A stretch of 64,000 nucleotides of DNA, taken from the NCBI RefSeq assembly GCF_900104145.1, contig NZ_FNLB01000008.1:546842-610841 (forward strand). The letters are read 5' to 3'. Both the position numbers and the translations under genes were made by a program. This document shows positions 25,173-35,032 of this stretch, one piece after another. A model generated the notes under the pieces. That model saw nothing but the letters and a program-made list of their open reading frames with translations. It searched no databases and was not told where the DNA came from. Numbering within the stretch: the stretch's first letter is position 1; every line of letters begins with the position of its first letter. Origin of the DNA: Pseudovibrio sp. Tun.PSC04-5.I4 (lineage in GTDB: Bacteria > Pseudomonadota > Alphaproteobacteria > Rhizobiales > Stappiaceae).

Positions 25173-26243
25173 GGCCTTGTTGCACAATTCGAAATTAGCT
25201 TGCAGCTTGCCCAATCCCATGCATCTGATCATGCAGAAACCTTCTTGAACGCAGCGCGTCCGAGGGCGGTCATTGTGTTGAGGACGGCGACGCCAAGTTT
25301 TGCCTCTGTCCTCTGATTGTTCAGCTTTCGTGACCTGAGCGTGGTCCCGATCACCTGCTTAAAGCGGCCCATCAAGGTTTCGCCTCGAGACCTTCGACCA
25401 TATCCGGTTTGCTTTTGCCAAGACATCCTGCCGTTCTTTTGAATGGCAAGAATATCCCGGTCGCGAGCAGTGGGGGCGGTGGCAGCCTGTGGGCCGGGGA
25501 TAGCTGTTTTGGGAGGTGGAATGATGATCTCAACACCGTCATAGCGCTTTGCTATTTCCTGTCGTGTCGTGAAGCCATCATAAGCGCCATCCCCTAAAAA
25601 CGTTGCCACCGGACCCTCAACCTGATCCAACAGATCCGGCACAACGGCTGGATCGGCAACCGTATCCTCAGTCAGTTCAGAACATACGATTTCGCCGGTA
25701 TTTAGATCAAGGCCAAGGTGAATTTTGCGCCAAGTTCTGCGCTTTATCCTGGTTCCATGCTTGGTTTCCTGCCATTCTCCGGCACCAAAGATCTTAACGC
25801 CTGTACTATCGATTACCAGCGCTACTGGCTCAGAGTTCGTTCGCGGTTTGGGTTTTGAAAGTTTCAAGCCATCTGCGCGGCGCGACAGGGTTGAAAAGTC
25901 AGGAACCGGTAAAACCAACTCCATCAAATGGAACACAGACCTCACAAACCCTTGAGTCTGCCTCAAAGCAAGACCGAATACGACCCGGATCTGCAAACAG
26001 GTTTCAATGGCAAGCTCTGAAAACTTGGCGGGCCGTCCACGTCGTTGGTTCTCGGGTGCAAACCAAGCCTTGGCAGCGCTCTCTTCAATCCAAACCGTGA
26101 CATCGCCGCGACGACGCAAGCTTTCATTATACTTCGACCAGTTCGTCACTTTGTATTTGGCTTTGGCAAACTTATGTCGGCGATCAGCATTGGCTTTAAA
26201 CGGCATGAAGTGAATCTTCATTGAAGGAAATATCAGCCGGAAT
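25173..26243 (-). mobile_element. IS5-family element copy 2, inverted relative to copy 1
   Basis: The right terminus is GGCCTTGTTGCACAATTCG at 25173. The left part is cut by IS66 copy 2 at 26244, about 20 bp upstream of the transposase start; the flank is GCCGGAAT. With copy 1 (12048-21577, plus strand) it brackets 21.6-25.1 kb in inverted orientation, the arrangement of a composite transposon. Confidence 0.8.
25229..26221 (-). CDS. IS5-family DDE transposase, 330 aa (copy 2, intact)
   Basis: This full-length frame served as the reference for the interrupted copy at 12048-21521. The order is MKIHFMPFKANADRRHKFAK, then the DUF772/PF13737-like N-terminal domain (RGRPAKFSELAIETCLQIRV), first Asp in VALVIDSTGVKIFG, second Asp in VATFLGDGAYDGF, and a catalytic Glu in RRSRGETLMGRFKQV. 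All DDE positions are present and there is no frameshift. Its upstream terminus has been displaced by an IS66, so the enzyme may act only on other copies. The start ATG at 26221 is the same as in copy 1. Confidence 0.92.
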   Translation of the reverse strand: MKIHFMPFKANADRRHKFAKAKYKVTNWSKYNESLRRRGDVTVWIEESAAKAWFAPENQRRGRPAKFSELAIETCLQIRVVFGLALRQTQGFVRSVFHLMELVLPVPDFSTLSRRADGLKLSKPKPRTNSEPVALVIDSTGVKIFGAGEWQETKHGTRIKRRTWRKIHLGLDLNTGEIVCSELTEDTVADPAVVPDLLDQVEGPVATFLGDGAYDGFTTRQEIAKRYDGVEIIIPPPKTAIPGPQAATAPTARDRDILAIQKNGRMSWQKQTGYGRRSRGETLMGRFKQVIGTTLRSRKLNNQRTEAKLGVAVLNTMTALGRAAFKKVSA

Positions 26244-26326
26244 GTAACCGTCCGCTCAGGACCGCCTTACTTGGTTGCGTTTGATTGAGTATTTTCTTCT
26301 TCAGTTTTAGTTGAGGAGGCAAGTCA

Positions 26327-26665
26327 TTGTTGGATGAATCGAGGCCACGGCGGTCGTGGACACGGGTAGAAAAGGCGGCAATCACTGCGCAAGTTGGGGT
26401 TGATGGAGCAACGCTGTTTGATGTTGCGCAGAGCCATGGTGTCGGCCGGTACTTGCTGAAGCGATGGATGGCTCAGTACTGCGACAGCAACACAAGTGAA
26501 AACACGAAGGCTCCCCTTTTTGTGCCTGTTGTTGTTACTGATCCTGAGCCTTCAGGACCAGTAGTTATTGAGGTTGGGCTCGGGAACGGCCGGAGCCTGA
26601 GGGTTTCCAGTGACTTAAGTGATGCGCAGGTTCGCCGGTTTATTGGGCTGGTGGAAGCGACATGA
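26327..26665 (+). CDS. tnpA: IS66 TnpA, 112 aa (copy 2)
   Basis: Differs from copy 1 by few residues (QYCDSNTSENTKAPLFVPVV against QYCESNTSENTKAPIFVPVV, and GPVVIEVG against GPTVIEVG). The same helix-turn-helix, TTG start with GAGGAGG, and ATGA overlap with tnpB are present. Confidence 0.9.
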   Translation: MLDESRPRRSWTRVEKAAITAQVGVDGATLFDVAQSHGVGRYLLKRWMAQYCDSNTSENTKAPLFVPVVVTDPEPSGPVVIEVGLGNGRSLRVSSDLSDAQVRRFIGLVEAT

Positions 26666-26875
26666 TCGGGCCGGGAACAGGTGTGCGGGTTTATCTTGCG
26701 TGCGGTGTGACGGATATGCGCAAGGGCATTGCGGGTCTGGCCGCTTTGGCGGAGACGGAATTACGCCAGCGCCCTGCAAATGGCGCCGTGTTTGCGTTTC
26801 GCGGCCGGCGCGGCGACCGGATCAAGTTGCTTTACTGGGATGGTCAGGGGTTTTGCCTTTATTACAAGGTGCTGG

Positions 26876-29149
26876 GTGCGCCTCGAACCTGGTTTCGACC
26901 GGGGCGCTTATGTTTGGAATTCTAGTGAAAGGAGGGGTTTCCTTTAACAGACCGTCCTTTACTGCGAAAGGGCGAGAGCCGAAGCGGCGGTGATTTGTCG
27001 TGAACTGGCAAGGTGACGTAGCCCGTGGGATAAAGAGATGTGCGACGAAGCCATTAAGTCAAGACCCATCTTCAGGCTGAGTATTGGAAGGTTGAGGAAC
27101 ACGAACCGGCTAAACCGTATCTGAGGGGCTGAATTGTAGCCTCCGCCTACATGGCTTAACAGGCGGAACATCGGTCGCGCCATGGATTTCATGACCGGAA
27201 GCGCGCAAACCGACAGCGTACTCCAGAAACGCTTTCGAGGGTGTCGTCAACTTATGCAGTTTGTTGGCGATGGCCGATGCCGACTTGCGGGACGCAAGGG
27301 AAAAGACTACGGCCGGCAGCCTAACCAATACGCTTTAAGTCCAACATAGGAACGAGGGAAGGCGTGTGCCGAATGAGGTTGGTATATTTAATACTCGCAA
27401 GGGAGTTCACCCCGATGACGGCCACGCTGGCGGAGTTCCCGTAGTAGTCCGAGATAGGGAAAGCCTGTCACATGGCGAAGGGGAACAGTTCAAGCTGCTT
27501 AGGGCTGCACATTAACTGACCACAACGAGGTGAAGACCTTTGATAATCAGCGACATGCAACACAAGCTTGCGAAATGGGCGCAGGACGAGCGAACCAGAA
27601 GATTTGATCGCCTCTTACGCTTAATTGCCGATCGGACTTGGCTGACTGAGGCTGCCCGGGTTGCCTTGGCGTCGAGCGGCGCAAAGACCCCGGGCGTAGA
27701 TGGCGTGGACCGAGATCGTTTCCGACAAAATGAGGAGGAACTCCTTGCGACGTTGGGGCGATCTCTGCTGGATGGGACCTATGCGCCCGCTCCAACACGA
27801 CGCGTCTACATCCCGAAAGGGAACGGAAAGCTGAGACCGTTGGGAATACCGACACTGACGGATCGCATAGTACAGCGCGCCATGCTGATGGTGATGGAGC
27901 CGATTTGGGAAAGCGACTTCAGTCCTTACTCATATGGTTTCAGGCCACAGCGTAGCGTGCACCACGCGATCCGGGCCGTTTTGATGCAGACAACGGATGG
28001 CAGGAACACAAAGGGTCGCTGGGTGATCGAAGGTGATCTAGCAAGCTACTTTGATACTGTCCATCACCGCAAGCTGCTCTCGTGTGTGCGCAAGCGCATC
28101 CGGGACAAACGGTTTATCGCACTGCTCTGGAGGCTTTTGAAGGCAGGTCACATCGATAAAGGCCTCTTCTGCGCCGCCAGCAAGGGCGTTCCTCAAGGCG
28201 GGGTTCTTTCTCCGCTTCTGTCCAACATTATGCTCAATGAGTTTGATCGTTGGATGGATGAGAAATTCCTTGGAAAAGCAGCGCGCAACAAACGTCGTGG
28301 TTGGAATGAGAGCGTCAGAAAAGCCAGCCCTGTGGCGGTTCGTGAGAACCGCTGTCGCAGACCGGCAGTGTCCTATTGCCGTTATGCCGATGACTTTGTT
28401 GTCATCGTCAAAGGCACGAAGGCACAGGCGCTCGCGGTACGCGAGGAATGCCGAGCATTCCTGGAAGGCGATCTGGCATTGACGTTAAACATGGAGAAAA
28501 CCCATGTCACTCATGTTAATGATGGGTTTGTCTTTCTCGGTCACCGGATCATTCGCAAACGCGGTCCCCGTGGCGTGATGCGGCCAGTAACGACCATTCC
28601 CCGAGAGAAAACCAGCGGTTTCAAACATCGACTGGTTAAGGCTCTTAGCGGCGACCACAATACGCCCCATACCGACATGATTAAGCGGCTAAACCGCCAA
28701 CTCATGGGTTGGGCAAACTTCTATCAGTTCACCGATTACACATCCAAGGTCTTCCAGCACGTCGATACCGTCGTGTTCTGGAAAATGGCACATTGGCTGG
28801 GGCGCAAGTATCGCTCGCGCATCTCTCGTCTGATGCGAAAGTGGTTCGCGCGGCCGTATGGCTTAAAAGCCAAGACATGGATGGTGCACTCGATGACGAA
28901 AGAAGGAGTACGCGTTTCAAGCATCTTGTACCGGCTAACCAATCATCAGCGCGGGCAATTCCGCTGGAAGACACCACGTTCAAATCCTTATCTTCGGGAA
29001 AAGAACGAGGCTCCTTTCTACGAAACGCACTATCGTGGTCTCGTGCTGGCTTTCTAGCCAAGCTTGAATGGAGAGCCGTATGCGGTGAAAGCCGCACGTA
29101 CGGTTCGGAGGGGAGAAACGTCAGCTGTGGCTGACGTCTCTTACCCTAC
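26876..29149 (+). mobile_element. Group II intron copy 2, 2274 bp
   Basis: It has the same length, borders (GTGCGCC...CTAC) and domain V as copy 1, at the same site in tnpB. Most of the sequence is identical to copy 1, except a short divergent patch in the maturase at about 28,605-28,680 and scattered single changes. It may have spread by duplication of the IS66 or by retrohoming into an existing IS66. Confidence 0.93.
27540..29057 (+). CDS. ltrA: Group II intron reverse transcriptase/maturase, 505 aa (copy 2)
   Basis: It has the same layout as copy 1, with YADDFVV intact and the GIIM maturase domain. Single changes include MLMVMEPIW (copy 1 MLMAMEPIW) and ARPYGLKAK (copy 1 ARPDGLKAK). A clustered change lies between REKT and MIKRL: SGFKHRLVKALSGDHNTPHT here against RGFKYRMVKALCGDHNMAHS in copy 1. 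About nine replacements in 25 residues, against near-identity elsewhere, suggest gene conversion from a third intron. All RT motifs are retained, so it is probably functional. Confidence 0.93.
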   Translation: MIISDMQHKLAKWAQDERTRRFDRLLRLIADRTWLTEAARVALASSGAKTPGVDGVDRDRFRQNEEELLATLGRSLLDGTYAPAPTRRVYIPKGNGKLRPLGIPTLTDRIVQRAMLMVMEPIWESDFSPYSYGFRPQRSVHHAIRAVLMQTTDGRNTKGRWVIEGDLASYFDTVHHRKLLSCVRKRIRDKRFIALLWRLLKAGHIDKGLFCAASKGVPQGGVLSPLLSNIMLNEFDRWMDEKFLGKAARNKRRGWNESVRKASPVAVRENRCRRPAVSYCRYADDFVVIVKGTKAQALAVREECRAFLEGDLALTLNMEKTHVTHVNDGFVFLGHRIIRKRGPRGVMRPVTTIPREKTSGFKHRLVKALSGDHNTPHTDMIKRLNRQLMGWANFYQFTDYTSKVFQHVDTVVFWKMAHWLGRKYRSRISRLMRKWFARPYGLKAKTWMVHSMTKEGVRVSSILYRLTNHQRGQFRWKTPRSNPYLREKNEAPFYETHYRGLVLAF

Positions 29150-29346
29150 AAAAGGGCCGGTTCCCGTGGCCTTCACCAGTCGATGGCTCAGCCAGATTGA
29201 CCTCAGCACAGCTGGCCATGCTGTGGGAAGGGATGGACTGGAGACGCCCAAGCTGGGGAGCTCCGCCCGCTCGAATGGGGTGAATATCTTTGGTTTTGAA
29301 TAAGGCATTGCTTTGATATCGGAGATATATGAGGTAAAATACCCAT

Positions 29347-30501
29347 ATGAACCAATCTCTTAACCCCCTTCCTAATGACCCTGCTTTGCTCAAGGCATTG
29401 CTGTTGTCCGCCCAAAGTGAGATTGAAGCTTTAAGCGGTAAGGTTGAGAGTTTACAAGCTAATGAGCAAGCCCATCTGGTTCTGATTGCATCACTCAAAC
29501 AAGCTTTGGCTAAGTTGCGCAGGCAACGCTTTGGCGCATCTTCAGAAAAGATCGACCGCGAGATTGCGCAGCTTGAACTGGCGTTGGAAAACCTGGAGGT
29601 TGCCCACCCATGCCAGGAGCCGGAAGGTGAGCGGTTACCCGTGCCCGAACTGGCCACCTCCGCACTTGAAAAACCACCCAAACCAACCCGCGGCAAACCT
29701 CGGGTGAGCAGCGATGTGGACCGCGAGCGCGTTACTCTGCAATCACCAGAAGCGTGCCCCGAGTGTGGTGGCAAGCTGCGGCTCATCGGGGAGGATGTAT
29801 CTGAGCTGGTGGAGTTCATCACCGCAAAACTGAAGGTGATTGAAACAGCAAGGCCCAAGAAATCCTGTCGGGTGTGCGAGAAAATCGTGCAAGCTCCAGC
29901 GCCAACCCGGCCTATTGAAAAATCCAGTGCCGGAGCCAGCTTACTGGCGCATATTCTGGTCTCCAAGTTCGATGATCATTTGCCGCTATACCGTCAAAAC
30001 GAGATCCTTGCCCGGCACGGCATTGATATTCCCCGCTCTACTTTGTCGGACTGGTGCGGGCTTGCCATGAAAACGCTGGCTCCGCTGAGCGAACTGCTTA
30101 AAGCTGAGGTGATGCTCTCAGATCGCTTGCATACCGATGACACACCCATTGATGTCCTGGGTCGCCAGTTCAAGGCGGCGAGCGGTTCCGGCAAAGCTTC
30201 GAGGCAGGGCCGGATCTGGACCTATGTGCGCGATGATCGCCCCTTCGCAGGAGAGGCCCCGCCTATTGCTGCCTATTGGTTCTCCGCAAATCGCAAGGCT
30301 GACAACCCGCGATGCCACCTCAAAGAGTTTTCCGGCATTCTGCAGGCCGATGCCTATGCCGGCTACAAGCAACTTTATGACAGCGGGGACATTAAAGAAG
30401 CCGCCTGCTGGGCGCATTGGCGCCGCGACTTCCATGATATCTTCACCGCCACCAAATCAGAACTGGCCAGATACGCACTGGAGCAGATCGGTAAGCTTTA
30501 T
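29347..30501 (+). pseudogene. tnpC: IS66 tnpC (copy 2), truncated at the C terminus
   Basis: Reads MNQSLNPLPNDPALLKALLL with the longer coiled coil (SAQSEIEALSGKVESLQANE) and then the same body as copy 1. It stops in ALEQIGKLY, where an inverted IS66 right end begins. The segment AIDNNAAERA with the final catalytic Glu region is missing, so the protein is inactive. The N-terminal 170 residues differ from copy 1 at many positions while the next 200 are identical, so the gene is a mosaic. Confidence 0.88.
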
Positions 30502-30985
30502 GTAACCGTCCGCTCAAGGCGCCATGATTTGGGCTTGACGCTGTGATTTTGCGTCCGGCTTCCAGTTCCATGGCAGGAACTCGTGGAGGCGGTTGATCAT
30601 GTGATCGTTGATGCGGGCAAGGACATCTGTGAGATAGTCCTGCGGGTTGAGGCCATTGAACTTGGCGGTCTCAATCAGTGTCATGGCATCGGCGAGCGTT
30701 TCACCACCTGCCATGGATCCAGCGAACATCCAGTTTTTCCTGCCCATCACCACTGGCTTGATGGCGCGCTCAGCGGCATTGTTGTCAATGGCGACCCGAC
30801 CGTCCTCGAGAAACAGGGTGAAGGCGTGCCAGCGTGACAATCCATATCGGATCGCTTTGGCCAGGTTTGATTTTCCGGAGATCCGGGCAAGCTGCGTTTT
30901 GCACCAGGCTTTGAAGTGTTCTGCTATGGGCTTACTATATTTCTGCCTTACCTCTCGGCGCAGATCCGGCGGTTTACCATTAATC
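30502..30985 (-). pseudogene. tnpC: IS66 type-b tnpC, C-terminal fragment with right end
   Basis: The right terminus GTAACCGTCCGCTCAAGGCG starts at 30502. The minus strand encodes NLAKAIRYGLSRWHAFTLFL, AIDNNAAERAIKPVVMGRKN and the C-terminal QAQIMAP. It belongs to the second IS66 type (b) in this window (compare 31816-33337). It is cut at 30985, where another IS66 left end begins. Confidence 0.85.
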
Positions 30986-31057
30986 GTAAGCGTCCGCTCA
31001 GGACCGCCTTACGGGTTTGTTTCTGATAGGGTATTTACCTCCTGAGTTTTATGGAGG

Positions 31058-31408
31058 ATGGCCTTGTCTAAAGTTAAGCAGGTGCGGCGCACGTGGACGC
31101 GTGAAGAGAAGCTGTCGATTATCTCTGAGATTGGGGTTGATGGTGCCTCTGTTCTTGATATTTCCCGCCAACACAACATTGATCGTTATCTACTGAAGCG
31201 TTGGCTCAAGCATTTTAGCAGTGCTGAAAGTGCCGATATTGAGCGCCAGTCAGTCTTTGTGCCAGTTGTGGTTGCTGCCCCGGATCCTGCTCCAGTACAT
31301 CCTGTTTGTATTGAAGTTGGTTTGAGCACAGGACGCAGCTTGAGGCTTTCCAGCGATCTGAGCGATACACAGATCCAGCGCTTCATTGTCTTGGTGGAAA
31401 CGGCATGA
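31058..31408 (+). CDS. tnpA: IS66 TnpA, type b, 116 aa
   Basis: Starts MALSKVKQVRRTWTREEKLS and has the helix-turn-helix GASVLDISRQHNIDRYLLKR followed by WLKHF. The C-terminal block CIEVGLSTGRSLRLSSDLSD parallels type a but is clearly divergent. Overlaps tnpB by 4 bp. A near-identical inverted copy is at 36852-37202. Confidence 0.88.
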   Translation: MALSKVKQVRRTWTREEKLSIISEIGVDGASVLDISRQHNIDRYLLKRWLKHFSSAESADIERQSVFVPVVVAAPDPAPVHPVCIEVGLSTGRSLRLSSDLSDTQIQRFIVLVETA

Positions 31409-31752
31409 TTGGGCCGGGAACAGGCGTGCGAGTGTATCTGGCCTGCGGAGTGACCGACATGCGCAAGGGGATTTCTGGCTTAGCCGCACTGGCGGAAACA
31501 GAATTGCGTCAGCGCCCGGCAAATGGAGCGGTGTTTGCATTCCGAGGTCGGCGCGGAGATCGGGTCAAACTGCTTTATTGGGATGGTCAGGGCTTTTGCC
31601 TTTATTACAAGGTGTTGGAAACCGGCTGTTTTCCCTGGCCATCGCCCGCAGACGGCACGGCCAGACTGACGTCAGCCCAACTTGCGATGCTGTGGGAAGG
31701 GATGGACTGGAGACGGCCGAGTTGGGGATCTCCGCCAGCAAGAATGGGGTGA
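31405..31752 (+). CDS. tnpB: IS66 TnpB, type b, 115 aa, intron-free
   Basis: Reads MIGPGTGVRVYLACGVTDMR through ALAETELRQRPANGAVFAFR to the end SWGSPPARMG. The position that holds the intron in the type-a copies is here CTACAAGGTGTTGGAAACC-like (YYKVLETG) and uninterrupted. It is a PF05717-type protein required for IS66 transposition, intact and full length. Confidence 0.9.
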   Translation: MIGPGTGVRVYLACGVTDMRKGISGLAALAETELRQRPANGAVFAFRGRRGDRVKLLYWDGQGFCLYYKVLETGCFPWPSPADGTARLTSAQLAMLWEGMDWRRPSWGSPPARMG

Positions 31753-31815
31753 ATATCTATTGGTTTCAATAGGATATTTGTGGTGTTGCTGGTGTCATAA
31801 CGGTAAAATACGTAT

Positions 31816-33337
31816 ATGCAAAAGCCGCTTAACTCCCTTCCTAATGATCCTGAACTGCTCAAAGCCATAGTGCTGAGTTTGCAGGGAGAGAACCAGGTTC
31901 TGAGCGGCAAAGTGAGCAGCCTTGAAGCCAATGAGACCGCTTTTCTGGATCTGATTTCCCACCTGCGCCTGACACTTACTAAACTTCGAAAACAGCGCTT
32001 TGGCTCGTCTTCGGAAAAGATTGACCGCCAGATCGAGCAACTGGAACTGGCGCTGGAACATGCCCAGATGGCTCACCCTTCACAGAGCCCAGAAGAAGAC
32101 CAGCTACCTGTTCCTGATTTGGTTTCAGACACACCTGAAGCGTCCGTCAAGCCAACCCGTGGCAAGCCTCGGGTGCGCGGCGATGTGGAACGCGAACGCG
32201 CTACTCTGGAACCTCAAGGAAACTGCCCAGACTGTGGTGGTGAACTGCGGCTCATTGGGGAAGATGTGTCTGAACTTGTTGAGTTCATCACTGCCAGACT
32301 GAAGGTGATTGAAACCGCAAGGCCTAAGAAATCCTGCCGCTCTTGTGAAAAAATCGTGCAAGTGCCAGCCCCCACACGGCCTATTGCCCGTTCCAGTGCC
32401 GGAGCCAGCCTGCTTTCTCACATTCTGGTCTCCAAATTCGATGATCAGCTTCCGCTCTACCGGCAGAGCGAGATCCTGGAGAGGCATGGTATTGAAGTGC
32501 CACGCTCCACGCTTTCCGACTGGTGTGGGCTCTCCATGAAAACGCTCAGTCCTTTATGCGAGCTCATCAAAAGGCAGATCATGACGTCAGATCGACTGCA
32601 CACCGATGACACGCCGGTCGATGTGCTGGGCCAGCACTTCAAGGCAAGCTCCAGATCGGGAAAAGCGAAAAAGCAGGGGCGGATCTGGACCTATGTCCGC
32701 GATGATCGCTCCTTTGGCGGTAAAATCCCACCCATTGCCGCTTACTGGTTCTCAGCGGATCGCAAGGCCGTAAACCCGGCAGAACACCTGAAAGGGTTTT
32801 CCGGCATACTGCAGGCCGATGCCTATGCTGGCTACAAACAACTTTTCGAGACAGGCAGAATAAAAGAAGCGGCATGTTGGGCACATTGGCGGCGCGACTT
32901 CTATGACATTTTCACTTCCACCAAGTCGGAACTGGCACAGCATGCCCTCCATGAAATTGGCAAGCTTTACGACGTTGAACGCCAGATTAATGGTAAACCG
33001 CCGGATCTGCGCCGAGAGGTAAGGCAGAAATATAGTAAGCCCATAGCAGAACACTTCAAAGCCTGGTGCAAAACGCAGCTTGCCCGGATCTCCGGAAAAT
33101 CAAACCTGGCCAAAGCGATCCGATATGGATTGTCACGCTGGCACGCCTTCACCCTGTTTCTCGAGGACGGTCGGGTCGCCATTGACAACAATGCCGCTGA
33201 GCGCGCCATCAAGCCAGTGGTGATGGGCAGGAAAAACTGGATGTTCGCTGGATCCATGGCAGGTGGTGAAACGCTCGCCGATGCCATGACACTGATTGAA
33301 ACCGCCAAGTTCAATGGCCTCAACCCGCAAGAGTACC
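31816..33337 (+). pseudogene. tnpC: IS66 tnpC, type b, truncated near the C terminus
   Basis: The frame starts MQKPLNSLPNDPELLKAIVL. It contains the coiled coil, the zinc-like block CPDCGGELRLIGEDVSE and CRSCEKIV, and the catalytic segments TSDRLHTDDTPVDVLG, ILQADAYAGYKQLFE and AIDNNAAERAIKPVVMG. It is cut after FNGLNPQEY, where an inverted IS66 begins; the remaining residues of the ORF come from the neighbour. Only about 35 C-terminal residues are lost, so partial activity cannot be excluded. Confidence 0.88.
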
Positions 33338-33349
33338 GTAACCGTCCGC

Positions 33350-34969
33350 TCAAGGCGCCATGATTTGGGCTTGACGCTGTGATTTTGCGTCCGGCTTCCA
33401 GTTCCATGGCAGGAACTCGTGGAGGCGGTTGATCATGTGATCGTTGATGCGGGCAAGGACATCTGTGAGATAGTCCTGCGGGTTGAGACCATTGAGTTTG
33501 GCGGTTTCAATCAACGTCATGGCGTCCGCCAGAGTTTCTCCGCCGGCCATTGATCCGGCAAATAAGAAGTTTTTACGGCCCAATGCAATAGGTCTGACTG
33601 CGCGCTCAGCCGCATTGTTGTCGATCGCGACGCGACCCTCGTCGAGGAACAAGGTGAAGGCGTGCCAACGGGAGAGGCCATAACGGATGGCTTTGGCCAG
33701 CGGTGATTTGCCTGAGATGCGGGTAAGCTGAGCCTCGCACCAGGCCTTGAAGGCCTGAGCGATGGGTTTACTGTGCTTCTGCCTCACTTCATGCCGCAGG
33801 TCTGGTGGTTTTCCGCTGATCTGACGTTCAATGTCATAAAGCTTACCGATCTGCTCCAGTGCGTATCTGGCCAGTTCTGATTTGGTGGCGGTGAAGATAT
33901 CATGGAAGTCGCGGCGCCAATGCGCCCAGCAGGCGGCTTCTTTAATGTCCCCGCTGTCATAAAGTTGCTTGTAGCCGGCATAGGCATCGGCCTGCAGAAT
34001 GCCGGAAAACTCTTTGAGGTGGCATCGCGGGTTGTCAGCCTTGCGATTTGCGGAGAACCAATAGGCAGCAATAGGCGGGGCCTCTCCTGCGAAGGGGCGA
34101 TCATCGCGCACATAGGTCCAGATCCGGCCCTGCCTCGAAGCTTTGCCGGAACCGCTCGCCGCCTTGAACTGGCGACCCAGGACATCAATGGGTGTGTCAT
34201 CGGTATGCAAGCGATCTGAGAGCATCACCTCAGCTTTAAGCAGTTCGCTCAGCGGAGCCAGCGTTTTCATGGCAAGCCCGCACCAGTCCGACAGAGTAGA
34301 GCGGGGAATATCAATGCCATGCCGGGCAAGGATTTCGTTCTGACGGTATAGCGGCAAATGATCATCGAACTTGGAGACCAGAATATGCGCCAGTAAGCTG
34401 GCTCCGGCACTGGATTTTTCAATGGGCCGGGTTGGTGCTGGAGCTTGCACGATTTTCTCGCACACCCGGCAGGACGTCTTGGGCCGCGCTGTTTCAATCA
34501 CCTTTAGCTTTGCGGTGATGAACTCCACCAGCTCAGACACATCCTCCCCGATGAGCCGCAGCTCGCCGCCACACTCGGGGCACGCTTTGGGTGACTGCAG
34601 AGTGACCCGCTCGCGTTCCACATCGCTACGCACCCGAGGTTTGCCGCGGGTCGGTTTGGGGGGCTCTTCAAGTGTGGAGGTGGCCAGTTCCGGCACGGGC
34701 AACTGCTCATCTTCCGGCTCCTGGCATGGGTGGGCAGTCTCCAGGTTTTCCAGCGCCAGTTCAAGCTGGGCAATCTCGCGGTCGATCTTTTCTGAAGATG
34801 CGCCAAAGCGTTGCCTGCGCAACTTGGCCAAAGCTTGTTTGAACCATGTGATCAGAACCAGATGGGCCTGCTCATTGGCTTGTAAACTCTCAACCTTTCC
34901 CTGCAACGCCAGCACCATGGCCTTGAGTAAAACTGGATCATCAGGAAGGGAGTTAAGAGACTGGTTCAT
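33350..34969 (-). CDS. tnpC: IS66 transposase TnpC, 539 aa (copy 3)
   Basis: Its protein sequence matches copy 1 (18595-20214), including the short coiled coil MVLALQGKVESL and ITWFKQ. All catalytic segments (SDRLHTDDTPIDVLG, QADAYAGYKQL, DNNAAERAVRPIALGRKN) are intact. With intact TnpA and TnpB in the same element, this is the best candidate for an active IS66 here. Confidence 0.94.
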   Translation of the reverse strand: MNQSLNSLPDDPVLLKAMVLALQGKVESLQANEQAHLVLITWFKQALAKLRRQRFGASSEKIDREIAQLELALENLETAHPCQEPEDEQLPVPELATSTLEEPPKPTRGKPRVRSDVERERVTLQSPKACPECGGELRLIGEDVSELVEFITAKLKVIETARPKTSCRVCEKIVQAPAPTRPIEKSSAGASLLAHILVSKFDDHLPLYRQNEILARHGIDIPRSTLSDWCGLAMKTLAPLSELLKAEVMLSDRLHTDDTPIDVLGRQFKAASGSGKASRQGRIWTYVRDDRPFAGEAPPIAAYWFSANRKADNPRCHLKEFSGILQADAYAGYKQLYDSGDIKEAACWAHWRRDFHDIFTATKSELARYALEQIGKLYDIERQISGKPPDLRHEVRQKHSKPIAQAFKAWCEAQLTRISGKSPLAKAIRYGLSRWHAFTLFLDEGRVAIDNNAAERAVRPIALGRKNFLFAGSMAGGETLADAMTLIETAKLNGLNPQDYLTDVLARINDHMINRLHEFLPWNWKPDAKSQRQAQIMAP

Positions 34970-35032
34970 ATGGATATTTTACCTCATATATCTCCAATAT
35001 CAAAGTAATACCTCATTCAAAACCCAAGATAT

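Larger units (their letters stand above)
26662..29283 (+). pseudogene. tnpB: IS66 tnpB (copy 2), interrupted by a group II intron
   Basis: Exon 1 is 26662-26875 and exon 2 is 29150-29283, joined at the same CTGG|AAAAGGG position as copy 1. Splicing would restore a 115-residue TnpB ending in RMG. Exon 2 differs from copy 1 at a few positions (AAAAGGGCCGG against AAAAGGGTCGG). Confidence 0.88.
26244..30501 (+). mobile_element. IS66-family element copy 2 (type a) with group II intron, 3' truncated
   Basis: The left end GTAACCGTCCGCTCAGGACC starts at 26244. The order tnpA, tnpB with intron, tnpC follows, 10,752 bp downstream of the corresponding positions in copy 1. It ends abruptly at 30501 within tnpC, where the right end of another IS66 in opposite orientation begins. 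No second copy of the flanking 8-mer GCCGGAAT was found, so the element was truncated by rearrangement. Confidence 0.88.
30986..33337 (+). mobile_element. IS66-family element type b, copy 1, 3' end lost
   Basis: The left end GTAAGCGTCCGCTCAGGACC (G instead of C at position 5) starts at 30986. tnpA, tnpB and tnpC follow without an intron. The element ends at 33337 within tnpC, against the right end of an inverted type-a IS66. The neighbouring 8-mers (CATTAATC at the left, AGAGTACC at the right) are not duplicated. Confidence 0.87.
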
